64,000 bases of DNA from Azospirillum brasilense (GCF_022023855.1 NZ_CP059450.1:744001-808000), one strand, 5' to 3'; shown: positions 42,738 through 52,268, counted from the first letter of the stretch. Numbers and translations: made by a program. The notes: generated by a model not told the origin, from the letters alone.

Positions 42738-43637
42738 TTGACGGAACTGGCAGTTTCTGGCGAACCCCTCACCCTCTTTCTAAAAGAAACCCGCAAGTAC
42801 GACTACCTCACCCCCGAGCAGGAACGCGACTTCGCCATCCGCTGGCGGGAGCGGCAGGACCGCCGCGCCCTCGACAAGCTGATCGGCAGCCACCTCCGGC
42901 TCGTCTTCAAAATGGCCCGCGGCTATCAGGGCTACGGCCTGCCGCTGTCCGACCTGATCGCCGAGGGCAACGTCGGCGTCATGCAGGCGGCGCAGAAGTT
43001 CGACCCCGACAAGGGTTTCCGCTTCGCCACTTACGCCTCCTGGTGGATCCGCGCGGCGATCCAGGAGTATGTGCTGCACAACTGGTCGCTGGTGAAGATC
43101 GGCACCACGGCGGCCCAGAAGAAGCTGTTCTTCAGCCTGCGCCGGCTGAAGGCGCAGCTGCAGGACGCCGAGAACGGCACCTTCGGCGGCGACCTGTCTC
43201 CGGAAGCGGTGGAGAGCATCGCGACGGAGCTGGACGTTTCCAAGGCCGACGTGATCGAGATGAACCGCCGACTGGGCACCGACCGCTCGCTCAACGCCAC
43301 CCTGGCCGAGGACGGCGACAGCGAATGGCTGGACCTTCTCGCCGACGAGGGCCCCGACCAGGAGGCGATCCTGGCTGGCGCGCAGGAGCGCAAGCGCCGG
43401 CAGCAGTTCCTCAAGCTGGGGCTGGGCGTTCTGGACGACCGCGAGCGGCAGATCCTGGTGGCCCGCCGCCTGCGCGAGGAGCCGCTGACCCTGGAGGAGC
43501 TGAGCCAGCACTTCCACGTCTCGCGCGAGCGCGTGCGCCAGTTGGAGGTGCGCGCCTTCGAGAAGGTTCAGAAGGCGGTGATGGCCCAGGCCCGGCAGAT
43601 TCCGGGCATCACGGGCAAGGCGCTGCTGCCGGTGTGA
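42738..43637 (+). CDS. rpoH: RNA polymerase sigma-32 (heat shock) factor
   Basis: A 299-residue sigma factor with region 2 (DLIAEGNVGVMQAAQKFDP, FATYASWWIRAAIQEY), the RpoH box QKKLFFSLRRLKAQL, and region 4 (TLEELSQHFHVSRERVRQLE). The start is best placed at TTG 42738: AGGAG lies seven bases upstream and the product then begins with the usual LTELAVSGEP. A GTG at 42702 opens the frame earlier. A weak promoter-like pair (TTGAAC at 42560, TATTTC at 42582) lies upstream. Confidence 0.93.
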   Translation: MTELAVSGEPLTLFLKETRKYDYLTPEQERDFAIRWRERQDRRALDKLIGSHLRLVFKMARGYQGYGLPLSDLIAEGNVGVMQAAQKFDPDKGFRFATYASWWIRAAIQEYVLHNWSLVKIGTTAAQKKLFFSLRRLKAQLQDAENGTFGGDLSPEAVESIATELDVSKADVIEMNRRLGTDRSLNATLAEDGDSEWLDLLADEGPDQEAILAGAQERKRRQQFLKLGLGVLDDRERQILVARRLREEPLTLEELSQHFHVSRERVRQLEVRAFEKVQKAVMAQARQIPGITGKALLPV

Positions 43638-43662
43638 CCGGCGGCAGCCTCCCCACGGTGCG

Positions 43663-44424
43663 TTACGGCGTGACGAAACGCGGCGGCTCCGGCAGCACGG
43701 AGGACCGCCGCCGCACGCCGCGCAGCGCGTGCTCCACCGTCGCGATCTGCTCCTCCACCGAGATCAGAATCTGCGACGTGACCTCCAGCGTCCGATCCTC
43801 GTAGACCCAGCTGTCCGGATGGCGGTCGCTCCAGGCGGCGACCGTCCGGTCACGTTCGTGCAGCAGGCTTATGATTTGGGGCCGGAACAGCCGAATCATC
43901 GCGGTGATCCAGCGGTTCGCCGGCCAGGACGGACGCGCGTGGTCGACGGTGAAGCTGTCGAGCATGCGGATCACGTCGTCGGCCGCGTACCACGTCTCCC
44001 CCGTTACCCAGCGGTTCGTCGTGAACAGGCGCACCGGCTGCCCCGCCACGTCCATGGCGATCCCCACCAGATGGGACAGCGCGTCGTTGGGGTTGTCAGG
44101 CTCCTCGTAATCCCGCAGCGGCAGCGGCCCCATGCCCGGCGGCATGCCCAGCGGACGCAGGAAGGTGTGGAAGTGCCCGTGCTCGCCGTCGGGCCGCTCG
44201 TCCTCGGGGTGGCAATGATAATAGTACTGGGCGTGATACTCGGCGTCATAGACGTCGCCCGGCGGGTAATGGCGCCATTCGTAGAGCGTGCCGTGCCCGC
44301 GCAGCAGTTCCCCCACCACCGTGTCGCCGGTCTTGGCGAGCACGCGCTGGCACTGCCGGACCTCCCGCGCGGCCTCCGACATCGCCTGCAATTCGTCGCG
44401 CGAAAGCTCCGAAAGCTCCATCAT
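43663..44424 (-). CDS. Conserved hypothetical protein with His-rich segment
   Basis: A 253-residue soluble protein. The N-terminus is helical (MMELSELSRDELQAMSEAAR). The core is rich in His and acidic residues, YYHCHPEDERPDGEHGHFH, which could bind metal. A following domain contains FTTNRWVTGETWYAADDVIR. No named family is assigned with confidence. It is convergent with rpoH. Two adjacent ATGs (44424, 44421) compete. Confidence 0.68.
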   Translation of the reverse strand: MMELSELSRDELQAMSEAAREVRQCQRVLAKTGDTVVGELLRGHGTLYEWRHYPPGDVYDAEYHAQYYYHCHPEDERPDGEHGHFHTFLRPLGMPPGMGPLPLRDYEEPDNPNDALSHLVGIAMDVAGQPVRLFTTNRWVTGETWYAADDVIRMLDSFTVDHARPSWPANRWITAMIRLFRPQIISLLHERDRTVAAWSDRHPDSWVYEDRTLEVTSQILISVEEQIATVEHALRGVRRRSSVLPEPPRFVTP

Positions 44425-44505
44425 CGGATGCTCTGCCCCGTCAGCCCCTGCCCTTCCCAGACCCCTATTACGTATGAGGCTTTGTACGCATAGCAAGCGC
44501 TTTCC

Positions 44506-45186
44506 TTAACGGACGCCCGCCGCGTTGGTGCGGCCGGCATCTGCACGGAACACCGCCTCGCCCCGCCGCAGGGTCCAATCCACCAGCGCGCCTTCCACCT
44601 GACCCAGCGCCGTGTTGAAGGCGGCGATCACGTCGGTGAAATCCGACCCGCGCACCGGGACCACGGCGTCGAAGGTCTCGCCGGCCTCGATGGTCCGGTT
44701 GGGCATGGCGACCAGCTTGGCCGACAGCCGCACCCGCACCCGGTCCGGTGCCGCAGCGCTGGCGTCGCTGAATTCCGCCTGGAAATCGCGCAACTCCGTC
44801 TTCAACAGGAAGTCGGAGCGCAAGCCCGCGGAATCCCGCCCGACCGAGACGATCCGCCGGCTGTCCTCGAAGGATTGGACGATCAGCCCCTGCACCATGT
44901 TCGGCGCCCGATCGGCCCAGGACACCCCGGCGAAGTAGTCGAGCGCGGTGGCGGAGCGGGTGACCGCGATGCGCGGCGTGTCGATCCCGGCGCTGGCGGC
45001 CGGAGGCTCCACCAGCAACTGCCAGCGCACCGGCGGCAGTCCGGACTCCGCCACGGTTCCCGGCGTCAGCGTGTAGAGGCGGGGCGCGGTGGGGTTCAGC
45101 GCCGCGCAGCCGGTCATCAGGCCGACCGTCAGCAACGCCGCCCCCACTCCCTTCATCAAACGGCTCGTCACAAAACGGCTCGTCAT
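44506..45186 (-). CDS. ABC-type transport auxiliary lipoprotein (PqiC-like)
   Basis: A 226-residue outer-membrane-type lipoprotein. The signal peptide ends in the lipobox LMTGC (Cys27), followed by PRLYTLTPG, the usual beginning of the ABC_trans_aux domain. It ends the four-gene MCE operon and overlaps the MlaD-like gene in ATGA (45183-45186). In the Mla/Pqi family such lipoproteins dock the MCE protein at the outer membrane. Confidence 0.88.
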   Translation of the reverse strand: MTSRFVTSRLMKGVGAALLTVGLMTGCAALNPTAPRLYTLTPGTVAESGLPPVRWQLLVEPPAASAGIDTPRIAVTRSATALDYFAGVSWADRAPNMVQGLIVQSFEDSRRIVSVGRDSAGLRSDFLLKTELRDFQAEFSDASAAAPDRVRVRLSAKLVAMPNRTIEAGETFDAVVPVRGSDFTDVIAAFNTALGQVEGALVDWTLRRGEAVFRADAGRTNAAGVR

Positions 45187-46142
45187 CGTCCACGCACCTC
45201 CACGCCCTGGCGGGTTCCGCCGAACAGGAAGTTCGACGGGTCGTTCTCGATCCGCGTCACGACGCGGGACAATTGCCCCGACAGGTCGCGCAACTGCGAG
45301 ATCAGCAAGGTCAGCTCATACAGCCCGCCGCCGGTGAAGTCGCGGATCGCCCCGCGGTTCTCGCCGATCATGGCGTTGAGCTGGTTGGCGGTCTTGTTCA
45401 GCGATCCGGCCAGCGTGTTCAGGTCACCGGTCAGCGTCTTGGTGCCGCTCTCCACCGCGGCCAGGGTGCGCTGCGCCTGCTCCATCGTCTGGCCGAGCTG
45501 CGGCCCGACCGTCTCGAAGCCCTGGAGCGTCCGGTTGGCCTGGGCGAGCGTCGTGTCCAGCCCCTGGCTGGCGCGGGCCAGCTCGCCGGTCAGGTCGCGG
45601 GTGTTCGCCAGGATCTCGGCGATGGCGGCCTGGTTCTGCGGGGTCAGCAGGTCGGCCACCCGGTTGGTCAGGTCCAGCGCGCGGTTCAGAAGCTGCGGGG
45701 CGGCGTCGACGAAGACCGTGAGCGACGACGGGCGCGACGGGATCACCGGAATGCCGCCGTCATGCGCCGTGCGCAGAAGCTCGCTCATCTCCGTGCCGCC
45801 GGAAATCTGGACGTAGGCGCCGCCGGTGATGCCCTGAACCTCCAGCGAGGCGATGGAGTCGGTCTTGATCGGCGTGCCTTCCTGCACCTCGATCCGCACG
45901 CGCACGCGGCTGACGTCGTTGGGGTCTAGGCGGATGTCGGTCGCCGTGCCCACGGGAATGCCGCGGTAGCGCACCGGGCTGCCCTCCTGCAAACCCGTCA
46001 CCGAGCCGGTGAAGTAGATGTAATAGGGCTGGCGCGTCTCCTCCAGCTGGATCTTGGCGACCCATACCGTGAAGACGAAGAGGCCGGCGAGCAAGGCCAA
46101 CACGAAGCTGCCCACGAGGATGTAGCTGGTGCGGGTTTCCAT
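45183..46142 (-). CDS. MCE-domain substrate-binding protein (MlaD family)
   Basis: A 319-residue protein. One N-terminal membrane helix (YILVGSFVLALLAGLFVFTVW) anchors it. A single MCE domain follows (GLQEGSPVRYRGIPVGTATD and GITGGAYVQISGG). A long helical tail comes after it, rich in leucine/glutamine repeats (LDLTNRVADLLTPQNQAAIA), likely forming a tunnel or rod across the periplasm. It moves lipids between membranes with the ATPase and permease upstream. Confidence 0.92.
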   Translation of the reverse strand: METRTSYILVGSFVLALLAGLFVFTVWVAKIQLEETRQPYYIYFTGSVTGLQEGSPVRYRGIPVGTATDIRLDPNDVSRVRVRIEVQEGTPIKTDSIASLEVQGITGGAYVQISGGTEMSELLRTAHDGGIPVIPSRPSSLTVFVDAAPQLLNRALDLTNRVADLLTPQNQAAIAEILANTRDLTGELARASQGLDTTLAQANRTLQGFETVGPQLGQTMEQAQRTLAAVESGTKTLTGDLNTLAGSLNKTANQLNAMIGENRGAIRDFTGGGLYELTLLISQLRDLSGQLSRVVTRIENDPSNFLFGGTRQGVEVRGR

Positions 46143-46151
46143 GGCGTCCGG

Positions 46152-46946
46152 TCAGCTTTCTGCATGGCGCGCGGCGCGGCCGCGCGGTCCGTGGAAATAG
46201 TCGTGAATCCAGGGATGCGGGTCGCGGAGATGCTCCTCCAGCGTGCCCACGCGAATCTTCTTGCCCACCAGCACGGCGATGCGGTCGCAGATCGAGGTCA
46301 GGCTGTCCAGGTCATGGGTGACCATGAAGACGGTCAGCCCCAGGCTGCGCTGCAGGTTGCGGATCAGCTGGTCGAAGGCGGCGGCGCCGATGGGGTCCAG
46401 ACCGGCCGTCGGTTCGTCGAGGAACAGGATGTCAGGATCGAGGGCCAGCGCGCGGGCCAGCCCGGCGCGCTTGATCATGCCGCCCGACAGCTCCGACGGG
46501 AACTTCGCCCCGGCGTTGGGCGGCAGGCCGGACATGGCGATCTTGACCCGCGCGATCTCCGCCGCCAGCGCCGCTGACAGGTCGGTGTGCTCGCGCAAGG
46601 GAACCATCACGTTCTGCGCCACGGTCATGGAGCTGAACAGGGCGCCGTTCTGGAACAGCACGCCGGTGCGCGCCTGGAGCGCCACCCGCTCCGCCTCCGG
46701 CAGGTCGGCGGTGTCGCGGCCGAGAAGCTCGATCCGGCCGTCCGCCGGTCGGATCAGCCCGAGGATTTCCTTGAGCAGGACCGACTTGCCGGTGCCCGAC
46801 CCGCCGACCACGCCCAGCACCTCCCCCCGCCGCACGTCGAGGTCGAGCCCGTCATGGACCACCTGCGGGCCGAAGCGCGTGACCAGCCCGCGCACGCGGA
46901 TCACCGCGTCCTGCGCATCCGGTTGTCTGTCGTCAAACGGCGCCAC
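46152..46946 (-). CDS. ABC transporter ATP-binding protein (MlaF family)
   Basis: A 264-residue ATPase with Walker A GGSGTGKSVLLKE, signature LSGGMIKRAGLARAL and Walker B DILFLDEPTAGLDPIG, in the Mla-type variant order. It starts with GTG at 46946 after GAGG, 7 bases past the permease stop. Confidence 0.93.
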   Translation of the reverse strand: MAPFDDRQPDAQDAVIRVRGLVTRFGPQVVHDGLDLDVRRGEVLGVVGGSGTGKSVLLKEILGLIRPADGRIELLGRDTADLPEAERVALQARTGVLFQNGALFSSMTVAQNVMVPLREHTDLSAALAAEIARVKIAMSGLPPNAGAKFPSELSGGMIKRAGLARALALDPDILFLDEPTAGLDPIGAAAFDQLIRNLQRSLGLTVFMVTHDLDSLTSICDRIAVLVGKKIRVGTLEEHLRDPHPWIHDYFHGPRGRAARHAES

Positions 46947-46952
46947 GGTCCC

Positions 46953-48089
46953 TCACAGCCTGAGGAAGGAGAACAGGACGGAGAACACCGCGTCCAGGAC
47001 GATCACCAAGAAGATGGACTCCACCACCGACTTGGTGGTCAGCGTGCCCACGCTCTCGGCGCTGCCGGAGACTTTCAGCCCCTCGTAACAGCCGACCATG
47101 GCGATCACCAGCGCGAAGACCGGCGCCTTCACCAGTCCAACCAGGAAATGCGGCAGGGTGACGGCGCCGTGAAGCTGGCGGATGAACTGCCCGAAGGTGA
47201 TGTCCAGCGTCGCGTAGCTCATCACCGCACCGCCGAACAGCCCCATGATGTCGGCGTAGAAGGCCAGCAGCGGCAGGGTGATCATCAGGGCCAGCGCGCG
47301 CGGCACCACCAGAAGCTCCACCACGTCCAGCCCCAGCGTGCTTATGGCGTCCACCTCCTGGTTCACCTTCATGGTGCCGATCTGCGCGGTGAAGGCGGAG
47401 CCGGAGCGCCCCGCCACGATGATGGCGGTCATCAGGATGCCGATCTCGCGCAGGATGGACACACCCAGCAGGTTGACCACGAACAGCTCCGCCCCGAAGC
47501 GGCGAAGCTGGTCCGCCCCCTGGAAGGCCAGCACCACGCCGATCAGGAAGGACAGCAGCCCGAGGATCGGCAGGGCGTTCAGCCCGGTCTGCTCGATGTG
47601 GAACATCACCGAGCGGAAGCGCAGCCGCCGCGGATTGACGATCAGCCGCCCGAAGGTGATCGCGATGAGGCCGAGGAAGGACAGCAGGTCCCGCCCCTCG
47701 CGCAGCCCATCCACGGCGGTGCGACCGGTGCGCTCCAGCATGTCGAGGATCGGGTGGTGCGTCGCCGCCCGCTCGACCGGCGGGGGACCGACCTCGCGCA
47801 CGGCGTCGAACAGGGCGGCGTGCTCCGGGCGGATGGCGGCCAGATCGACGCCGTGGCCCGCCGCCTTCAGCCGGTCGGACAGGGCGGACAGCAGATAGGC
47901 CCCCACCGTGTCCATGGCGTCCAGCCGCGACAGGTCGAGGCTGACCGCCCCGCCGCCGTCCAGCGCGAAGCGGTCGAGCGTGCCCGACAGGGACCCGGCG
48001 GCCTTCAAATCCCAATGGCCGAGAGCCGTCAGCCGCCACTCACCGTCGCCGGCGCGCGACGATTCCAACCACGCCCTTTCGCGCGCCAT
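46953..48089 (-). CDS. MlaE-family permease with N-terminal STAS domain
   Basis: A 378-residue permease. Residues about 1-110 are a STAS domain ([20 protein letters not shown]). The remainder is the MlaE permease, with [20 protein letters not shown] and [19 protein letters not shown]. The fusion replaces the separate STAS protein MlaB of E. coli. It is the first gene of the operon. The ATG at 48089 has AGGA upstream; an ATG at 48137 would add 16 residues. Confidence 0.9.
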   Translation of the reverse strand: MARERAWLESSRAGDGEWRLTALGHWDLKAAGSLSGTLDRFALDGGGAVSLDLSRLDAMDTVGAYLLSALSDRLKAAGHGVDLAAIRPEHAALFDAVREVGPPPVERAATHHPILDMLERTGRTAVDGLREGRDLLSFLGLIAITFGRLIVNPRRLRFRSVMFHIEQTGLNALPILGLLSFLIGVVLAFQGADQLRRFGAELFVVNLLGVSILREIGILMTAIIVAGRSGSAFTAQIGTMKVNQEVDAISTLGLDVVELLVVPRALALMITLPLLAFYADIMGLFGGAVMSYATLDITFGQFIRQLHGAVTLPHFLVGLVKAPVFALVIAMVGCYEGLKVSGSAESVGTLTTKSVVESIFLVIVLDAVFSVLFSFLRL

Positions 48090-48276
48090 GCCCCGTCCTG
48101 CCCTTCCCTTCCGGTGCCGCCATGCGGCGATGCTCATGCTTGTGGAGAGGAACTTGGCCGCAAGCCCCCCCGATGGTCAACCTCAAGCCGGGGAAAAACA
48201 GCCGCACAGCGGTGGTTTGCACGCGGGCGGCCGCCCCGATAGTATGGCGCCGCCGTTGCACAGGAACCTTTTCACC

Positions 48277-48804
48277 ATGCCGAACCCCATCGATCTGAAG
48301 AACCACATCCGCGGCATCGCCGACTTCCCCAAGCCCGGCATCCTTTTTTACGACATCTCCCCGCTGCTGGCTCACGCCGAGGCGTGGAAGGAAGCGGTGG
48401 ACCAGCTCGCCGAGGCGCTGCGCCCGCACAAGCCGGAACTGCTGGTGGGCATCGAATCCCGCGGCTTCCTGATCGCCGCCCCGCTGGCCCTGGCGCTCGG
48501 CACCGGCTTCATCATGGTGCGCAAGCACGGCAAGCTGCCCGGCGACAAGGTCGCCCATTCCTATGACCTGGAATACGGCACCGACACCATCGAGGTTCAG
48601 GCCGACGCCGTGAAGCCCGGCCAGCGCGTGGTCGTCCTCGACGATCTGCTGGCGACCGGCGGCACCATGGCCGCGGCGATCAGCCTGCTGCGCCGCGTCG
48701 GCGCCGACGTCCGCGCCGCCGCCTTCCTGGTCGAGCTGACCTTCCTCAACGGCCGAGACAAGCTGGACGTGCCCAGCGTCTCGCTGATGAGCTACGATTC
48801 GTAA
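48277..48804 (+). CDS. apt: Adenine phosphoribosyltransferase
   Basis: A 175-residue enzyme that salvages adenine to AMP using PRPP. The PRPP-binding motif [17 protein letters not shown] is complete. The N-terminus [20 protein letters not shown] and the [18 protein letters not shown] stretch are the family hallmarks. It is transcribed away from the mla-type operon and followed by a repeat element. Confidence 0.95.
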   Translation: MPNPIDLKNHIRGIADFPKPGILFYDISPLLAHAEAWKEAVDQLAEALRPHKPELLVGIESRGFLIAAPLALALGTGFIMVRKHGKLPGDKVAHSYDLEYGTDTIEVQADAVKPGQRVVVLDDLLATGGTMAAAISLLRRVGADVRAAAFLVELTFLNGRDKLDVPSVSLMSYDS

Positions 48805-48862
48805 AAGCGCCTTCAGGAAAGGCGTCTGCCCATCGTTTGTGCGAAGGCAGCGCAACACAGGT

Positions 48863-48994
48863 CCTTCTCCCCCCTGGGGAGAAGGTCAGGATGAGGGGGC
48901 GCCGAAAGCGGCCACCGCCGCAGGACAGGAGCTTTTCTCCGCCCTGCCGGGCGTAAATCCCCCTCACCCGGCCCTCTCCCCAGGAAGGAGAGGG
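48863..48994. repeat. Palindromic intergenic repeat, copy 1
   Basis: Two hairpins face each other. One is 48863-48885 (10-base arms, CCTTCTCCCC with GGGGAGAAGG, 3-base loop). The other is 48972-48994 (8-base arms, CCCTCTCC with GGAGAGGG). Between them TGAGGGGG is mirrored by CCCCCTCA. The flank AAGGTCAGG-ATGAGGGGGC matches a second copy near 60 kb. Confidence 0.7.
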
Positions 48995-49059
48995 TTTGGA
49001 CCGGTCATGGCACAGCGCTTGCGAGAGTTGCCGGTCACAGTTGCTCGGCAGGGCGCCCC

Positions 49060-50733
49060 ATGACCCATATGGCCCCGGTGATTCTCGAACAGCCGCCCCT
49101 CCTGGCCGTCCGGCCTCCCGAAACCGTTTCCATGCGGACGCGCGACAGTGTGCGGCTGGACGCCGACCTCTACCGCCCCGACGGGGTCGGCCCCTGGCCG
49201 GTCCTGCTGCTGCGTCTGGCCTGCGGGCGGCGCACGGCGATGACCAGCCATTACGCGCACCCGCGCTGGTACGCCGCCCGTGGTTATGTCGTCGTGGTGC
49301 AGGACGTGCGCGGTCGCGGCACGTCGGAGGGCCGATTCCGCCCCTTCGAGGCGGAGCGCGAGGACGGCGCCGACGCGGTGGCCTGGGCGGCTTCCTTGCC
49401 CGGTTCCAATGGTACGGTGGGCATGTACGGCAGCGGCTACGCCGGGATGGCGCAGCTCCTTGCTCTGGCCGAGCGGCCCGCCGCGTTGCGCGCGGTGGTC
49501 CCGGCGCTGGCCGGCTGGGACGTGTTCACCGACTGGGCGACGGAGGGTGGGGCCTTCCGGCTGGCCGACGCGATGGGTTGGGCGCTGCACTGCGCAGCGG
49601 AGTCCGCCCGCCGGCTGGAGGATGGCGCGGCCTACCGCGCGCTCCTGGAGGCGATCCGCAGCCTGCCGCTGGACGACGAGATTCCATCCCGCCCGCGAGT
49701 GCTGCGAGATTACGCACGGCATTGCCATTACGACGACTGGCTGACCACGCCCGGCCCTGGCGGAAGCTGGGACGAACTGTCCCCCCGCCACGCCCTTTCC
49801 GGCGGTATCGGTGAGGTCTCCGTCCTTCAGATCGGCGGCTGGCACGACCCGCGCCTGACCGGCACGCTGGCGGCGCACGAGGCCCTGTCCGCTGGCAGCG
49901 ACGGCACCGTCCGCCTGCTGGTCGGCCCCTGGGATCGCCACGGGGTGGCGGTCCATGCCGGGCTCGACAGCCTGAAGCCGTCCGACGTGCCGTCCTTCGA
50001 CGCCCTGCAACTCGGCTGGTTCGAGCGCTTCCTGAAAGGGGAGATGAACGGCGCGGAGCGCGGCGGGCTGATCCGTCTGTTCGACGTTCTGGAACGCCGC
50101 TGGCGCGACCTGCCGGCCCTGCCGCCCGCCGCACAGCCGCTGCATCTGTCGAGCGACGGACTCGCCACGCGGCGCGGCGGTGCCCTGCGCGACGATGCTC
50201 CGGACGAAGCGTTCCTCGACGTGCTGGTCCACGATCCGCGTGATCCAGTGCCCACCGTGGGCGGTCACGCGGTGCCCGATGCCGGCCCACGCGACCGCGC
50301 CGCCGCAGACGCCCGCCCCGACGTGGCGGTCTACGACACCGCGCCGCTCACCGCGCCGCTGACGCTGTCCGGCCTCGCCGCTTTGGAAATCTGGGTGGAG
50401 GCGGACGCCCCGTCCTTCGACGTCAGCGCCGTCCTGTCCGCCGTGCTGCCCGACGGGCGCGTCCTGCCGCTCAGCCAGGGCCACGCGCGGGTCGAACCGG
50501 GCGGCGAGCAGCGTCCAATGCCGGTGGCCCTGCGCGCGCTCTGCGCGACCCTGCCCACCGGAAGCGCGCTGCGCCTCAGCCTCGCCGGGTCCTGCTTCCC
50601 GGCCTACCCCATCAATCCGGGGACGGGGGCCGAGCCGGGCGAAACCCGGCTGGTGGACGCGCAGCCGATCACCCTGCTCATCCACGGCGGCGGCGCCCGC
50701 CCGTCGCGCCTGCTGCTGCCGGCTCGAGGCTGA
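49060..50733 (+). CDS. CocE/NonD-family hydrolase with altered nucleophile
   Basis: A 557-residue alpha/beta hydrolase plus C-terminal jelly-roll (about 360-557, ALEIWVEADAPSFDVSAVLS), the architecture of X-Pro dipeptidyl peptidases and cocaine-esterase-like enzymes. The family elbow GxSYxG reads MYGSGYAGM here. The nucleophile position (codon at 49435-49437, residue 126) is Gly, with a Ser one residue earlier. The acid and base (GGWHDPRL and GPWDRHG) are present. The protein may be inactive, use the neighbouring Ser, or have another role. It is transcribed alone. Confidence 0.85.
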   Translation: MTHMAPVILEQPPLLAVRPPETVSMRTRDSVRLDADLYRPDGVGPWPVLLLRLACGRRTAMTSHYAHPRWYAARGYVVVVQDVRGRGTSEGRFRPFEAEREDGADAVAWAASLPGSNGTVGMYGSGYAGMAQLLALAERPAALRAVVPALAGWDVFTDWATEGGAFRLADAMGWALHCAAESARRLEDGAAYRALLEAIRSLPLDDEIPSRPRVLRDYARHCHYDDWLTTPGPGGSWDELSPRHALSGGIGEVSVLQIGGWHDPRLTGTLAAHEALSAGSDGTVRLLVGPWDRHGVAVHAGLDSLKPSDVPSFDALQLGWFERFLKGEMNGAERGGLIRLFDVLERRWRDLPALPPAAQPLHLSSDGLATRRGGALRDDAPDEAFLDVLVHDPRDPVPTVGGHAVPDAGPRDRAAADARPDVAVYDTAPLTAPLTLSGLAALEIWVEADAPSFDVSAVLSAVLPDGRVLPLSQGHARVEPGGEQRPMPVALRALCATLPTGSALRLSLAGSCFPAYPINPGTGAEPGETRLVDAQPITLLIHGGGARPSRLLLPARG

Positions 50734-50746
50734 CCGTCAAACCCCG

Positions 50747-51553
50747 TCAGGGGCGCCGGCCATAGCCCTCGTCATGGTCGCCGTCGAAGCCGTGCTCATC
50801 CTCGTCGGCCGGTTCGAAGTCGCGAAGGGCGCGGGCGGCGCTGCGCAGGCACAGATTCAGGCTGCGATCGAGAAGGCGCATCATCAGGTCGCGGAACGGC
50901 GTCTTGTCGCCGAGCGACCAGGCGCGCTCGACCATCGCGGCGTACATCTCGCGATCCTCGTCCGTGATCACCACCGGCGGGAAACCGGCGCGGTTGAGGA
51001 TCAGATTGCACAGCAGAAGCGCGGTCGCGGCGTTGCCTTGGAAGAAGGGTCGGACGCTCATCAGCCGGTGATGCGCCTCGAAGGCGGCTTCCGGCCCCGC
51101 TTCCGTCCGGCGCAGCCAGCCGGACAGCGCCGACATCGACACCCGCACCTTCGCCGGATCGGGCGAAGCCCCGGCGTCGTCCTTCAGCGCGCCGTCCCGG
51201 TAGCGCCCGGCGTTCGTGTCGATCCCCTGATAGAGCACGCCGTGGAAGGCCGCGATGGTGCGCTCCGTCACCACCCCGCCGCCCTGGAAGGACAGGCGAG
51301 CCATCAGTTCCAGCGCGGCGCGGTGGTTGAGCGCGAGGCGCTGCGGCTCGGCCGGACGGCTGCGAAGCACCGCGCCGCGGTCCAACACCATGCGGATGTC
51401 CTCGGAGGACAGTTCCACCCCCTCGACAAGGAGGCAGGCGGTGGTCAGGCCGCGCTCGAATCGGTCGGCCAGATCGCGGACCACCGTCAGCGGCATCGGC
51501 CGGGCGTCGTCCAGAACCCGCTTCTTCTCCAGAATATCGTCCAGCAGCGCCAT
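50747..51553 (-). CDS. Fic-like protein with degenerate active site
   Basis: A 268-residue protein with the Fic fold pattern: a helix with LLVEGVELS like the inhibitory motif, then FHGVLYQGIDTNAGRYRD, and a core helix pair. The catalytic loop, normally HPFxxGNGRxxR, reads VRPFFQGNAATALL (residues 167-180). The catalytic His becomes Arg168, the acidic residue Gln172, and the GR pair AA. It is therefore unlikely to AMPylate. The C-terminus is acidic. It is convergent with the CocE-like gene. Confidence 0.78.
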   Translation of the reverse strand: MALLDDILEKKRVLDDARPMPLTVVRDLADRFERGLTTACLLVEGVELSSEDIRMVLDRGAVLRSRPAEPQRLALNHRAALELMARLSFQGGGVVTERTIAAFHGVLYQGIDTNAGRYRDGALKDDAGASPDPAKVRVSMSALSGWLRRTEAGPEAAFEAHHRLMSVRPFFQGNAATALLLCNLILNRAGFPPVVITDEDREMYAAMVERAWSLGDKTPFRDLMMRLLDRSLNLCLRSAARALRDFEPADEDEHGFDGDHDEGYGRRP

Positions 51554-51773
51554 CGTCCCGAACTCCGCAGATCCCTGGCATTTTCATAATGCCTGGACGG
51601 CGCGCGGGGAAGCACATCCTTTGCCGGCCCGCAAGATCAACAGGGTGCGGCGCAACCTCCGGCCTGCGGTTTTTTGCCGCTTGTGCCGCCGCGGTTGCCG
51701 GTTTTAACATCGCAATACAAGATTTCCGCCCCCCTATACTCGCCTGACCCGGCCCTCTGAAAGGATTGATCCG

Positions 51774-52196
51774 ATGCAACATGTTGCCTGGGATAAATCG
51801 ATGAGCGTCGGCGTCGAAATTCTCGACGACGACCACCGAAAATTGCTCGACATGTTCAACCGGCTGCTGAAGGCCGGGATCGCGGAGAAGGACCGTGACA
51901 GCCTGTCCGGGCTGCTGGGGGGCTTGCAGGAATACACGACCGTGCATTTCGAGCGGGAGGAGGCGCTGATGGAGCAGCAGGGCTATCCCGGCCTCGACGC
52001 CCACCGGGCCGCGCACCGCTATTTCATCGACGAGGTGCACAAACTGACCCTGGACGATGACGACAGCAACGAGATGATGCTGCGCATCGACCTGATCCTC
52101 CTCCTGAAGGAATGGTTCATCGAGCACATCCAGTCGGTGGACAAGCAGTACAGCCCCTTTATGGCCGAAGACGCCGGCAGCACCGCCGCCCATTGA
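51774..52196 (+). CDS. Bacteriohemerythrin
   Basis: A 140-residue non-heme diiron oxygen-binding protein. Ligand motifs are visible: ILDDDHRKLLDMFN, HFEREEALMEQ (HxxxE), HRAAHRYFID and FIEHIQSVDKQY (HxxxxD). Its role would be oxygen delivery or sensing, plausible for a microaerophile. It is followed by a strong hairpin shared with the convergent BON gene. Confidence 0.93.
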   Translation: MQHVAWDKSMSVGVEILDDDHRKLLDMFNRLLKAGIAEKDRDSLSGLLGGLQEYTTVHFEREEALMEQQGYPGLDAHRAAHRYFIDEVHKLTLDDDDSNEMMLRIDLILLLKEWFIEHIQSVDKQYSPFMAEDAGSTAAH

Positions 52197-52204
52197 GCGC
52201 ACGC

Positions 52205-52244
52205 GCGAGACGCCCCCGCACCGGATGGAGCGGGGGCGTCTCGC
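52205..52244. terminator. Bidirectional hairpin between convergent genes
   Basis: Perfect 15-base stem (52205-52219 with 52230-52244, core GAGACGCCCCCGC) and a 10-base loop. There is no T-run on either side, so termination is inferred from position and stem strength. Confidence 0.6.
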
Positions 52245-52268
52245 AGCGCCTCGGAGGCCGGCACCCGA

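Noticed and set aside
46587..48242. A 551-residue plus-strand frame across the MCE operon
   Set aside because: Antisense shadow rich in His/Gln/Arg; the minus strand carries MlaF and MlaE motifs.
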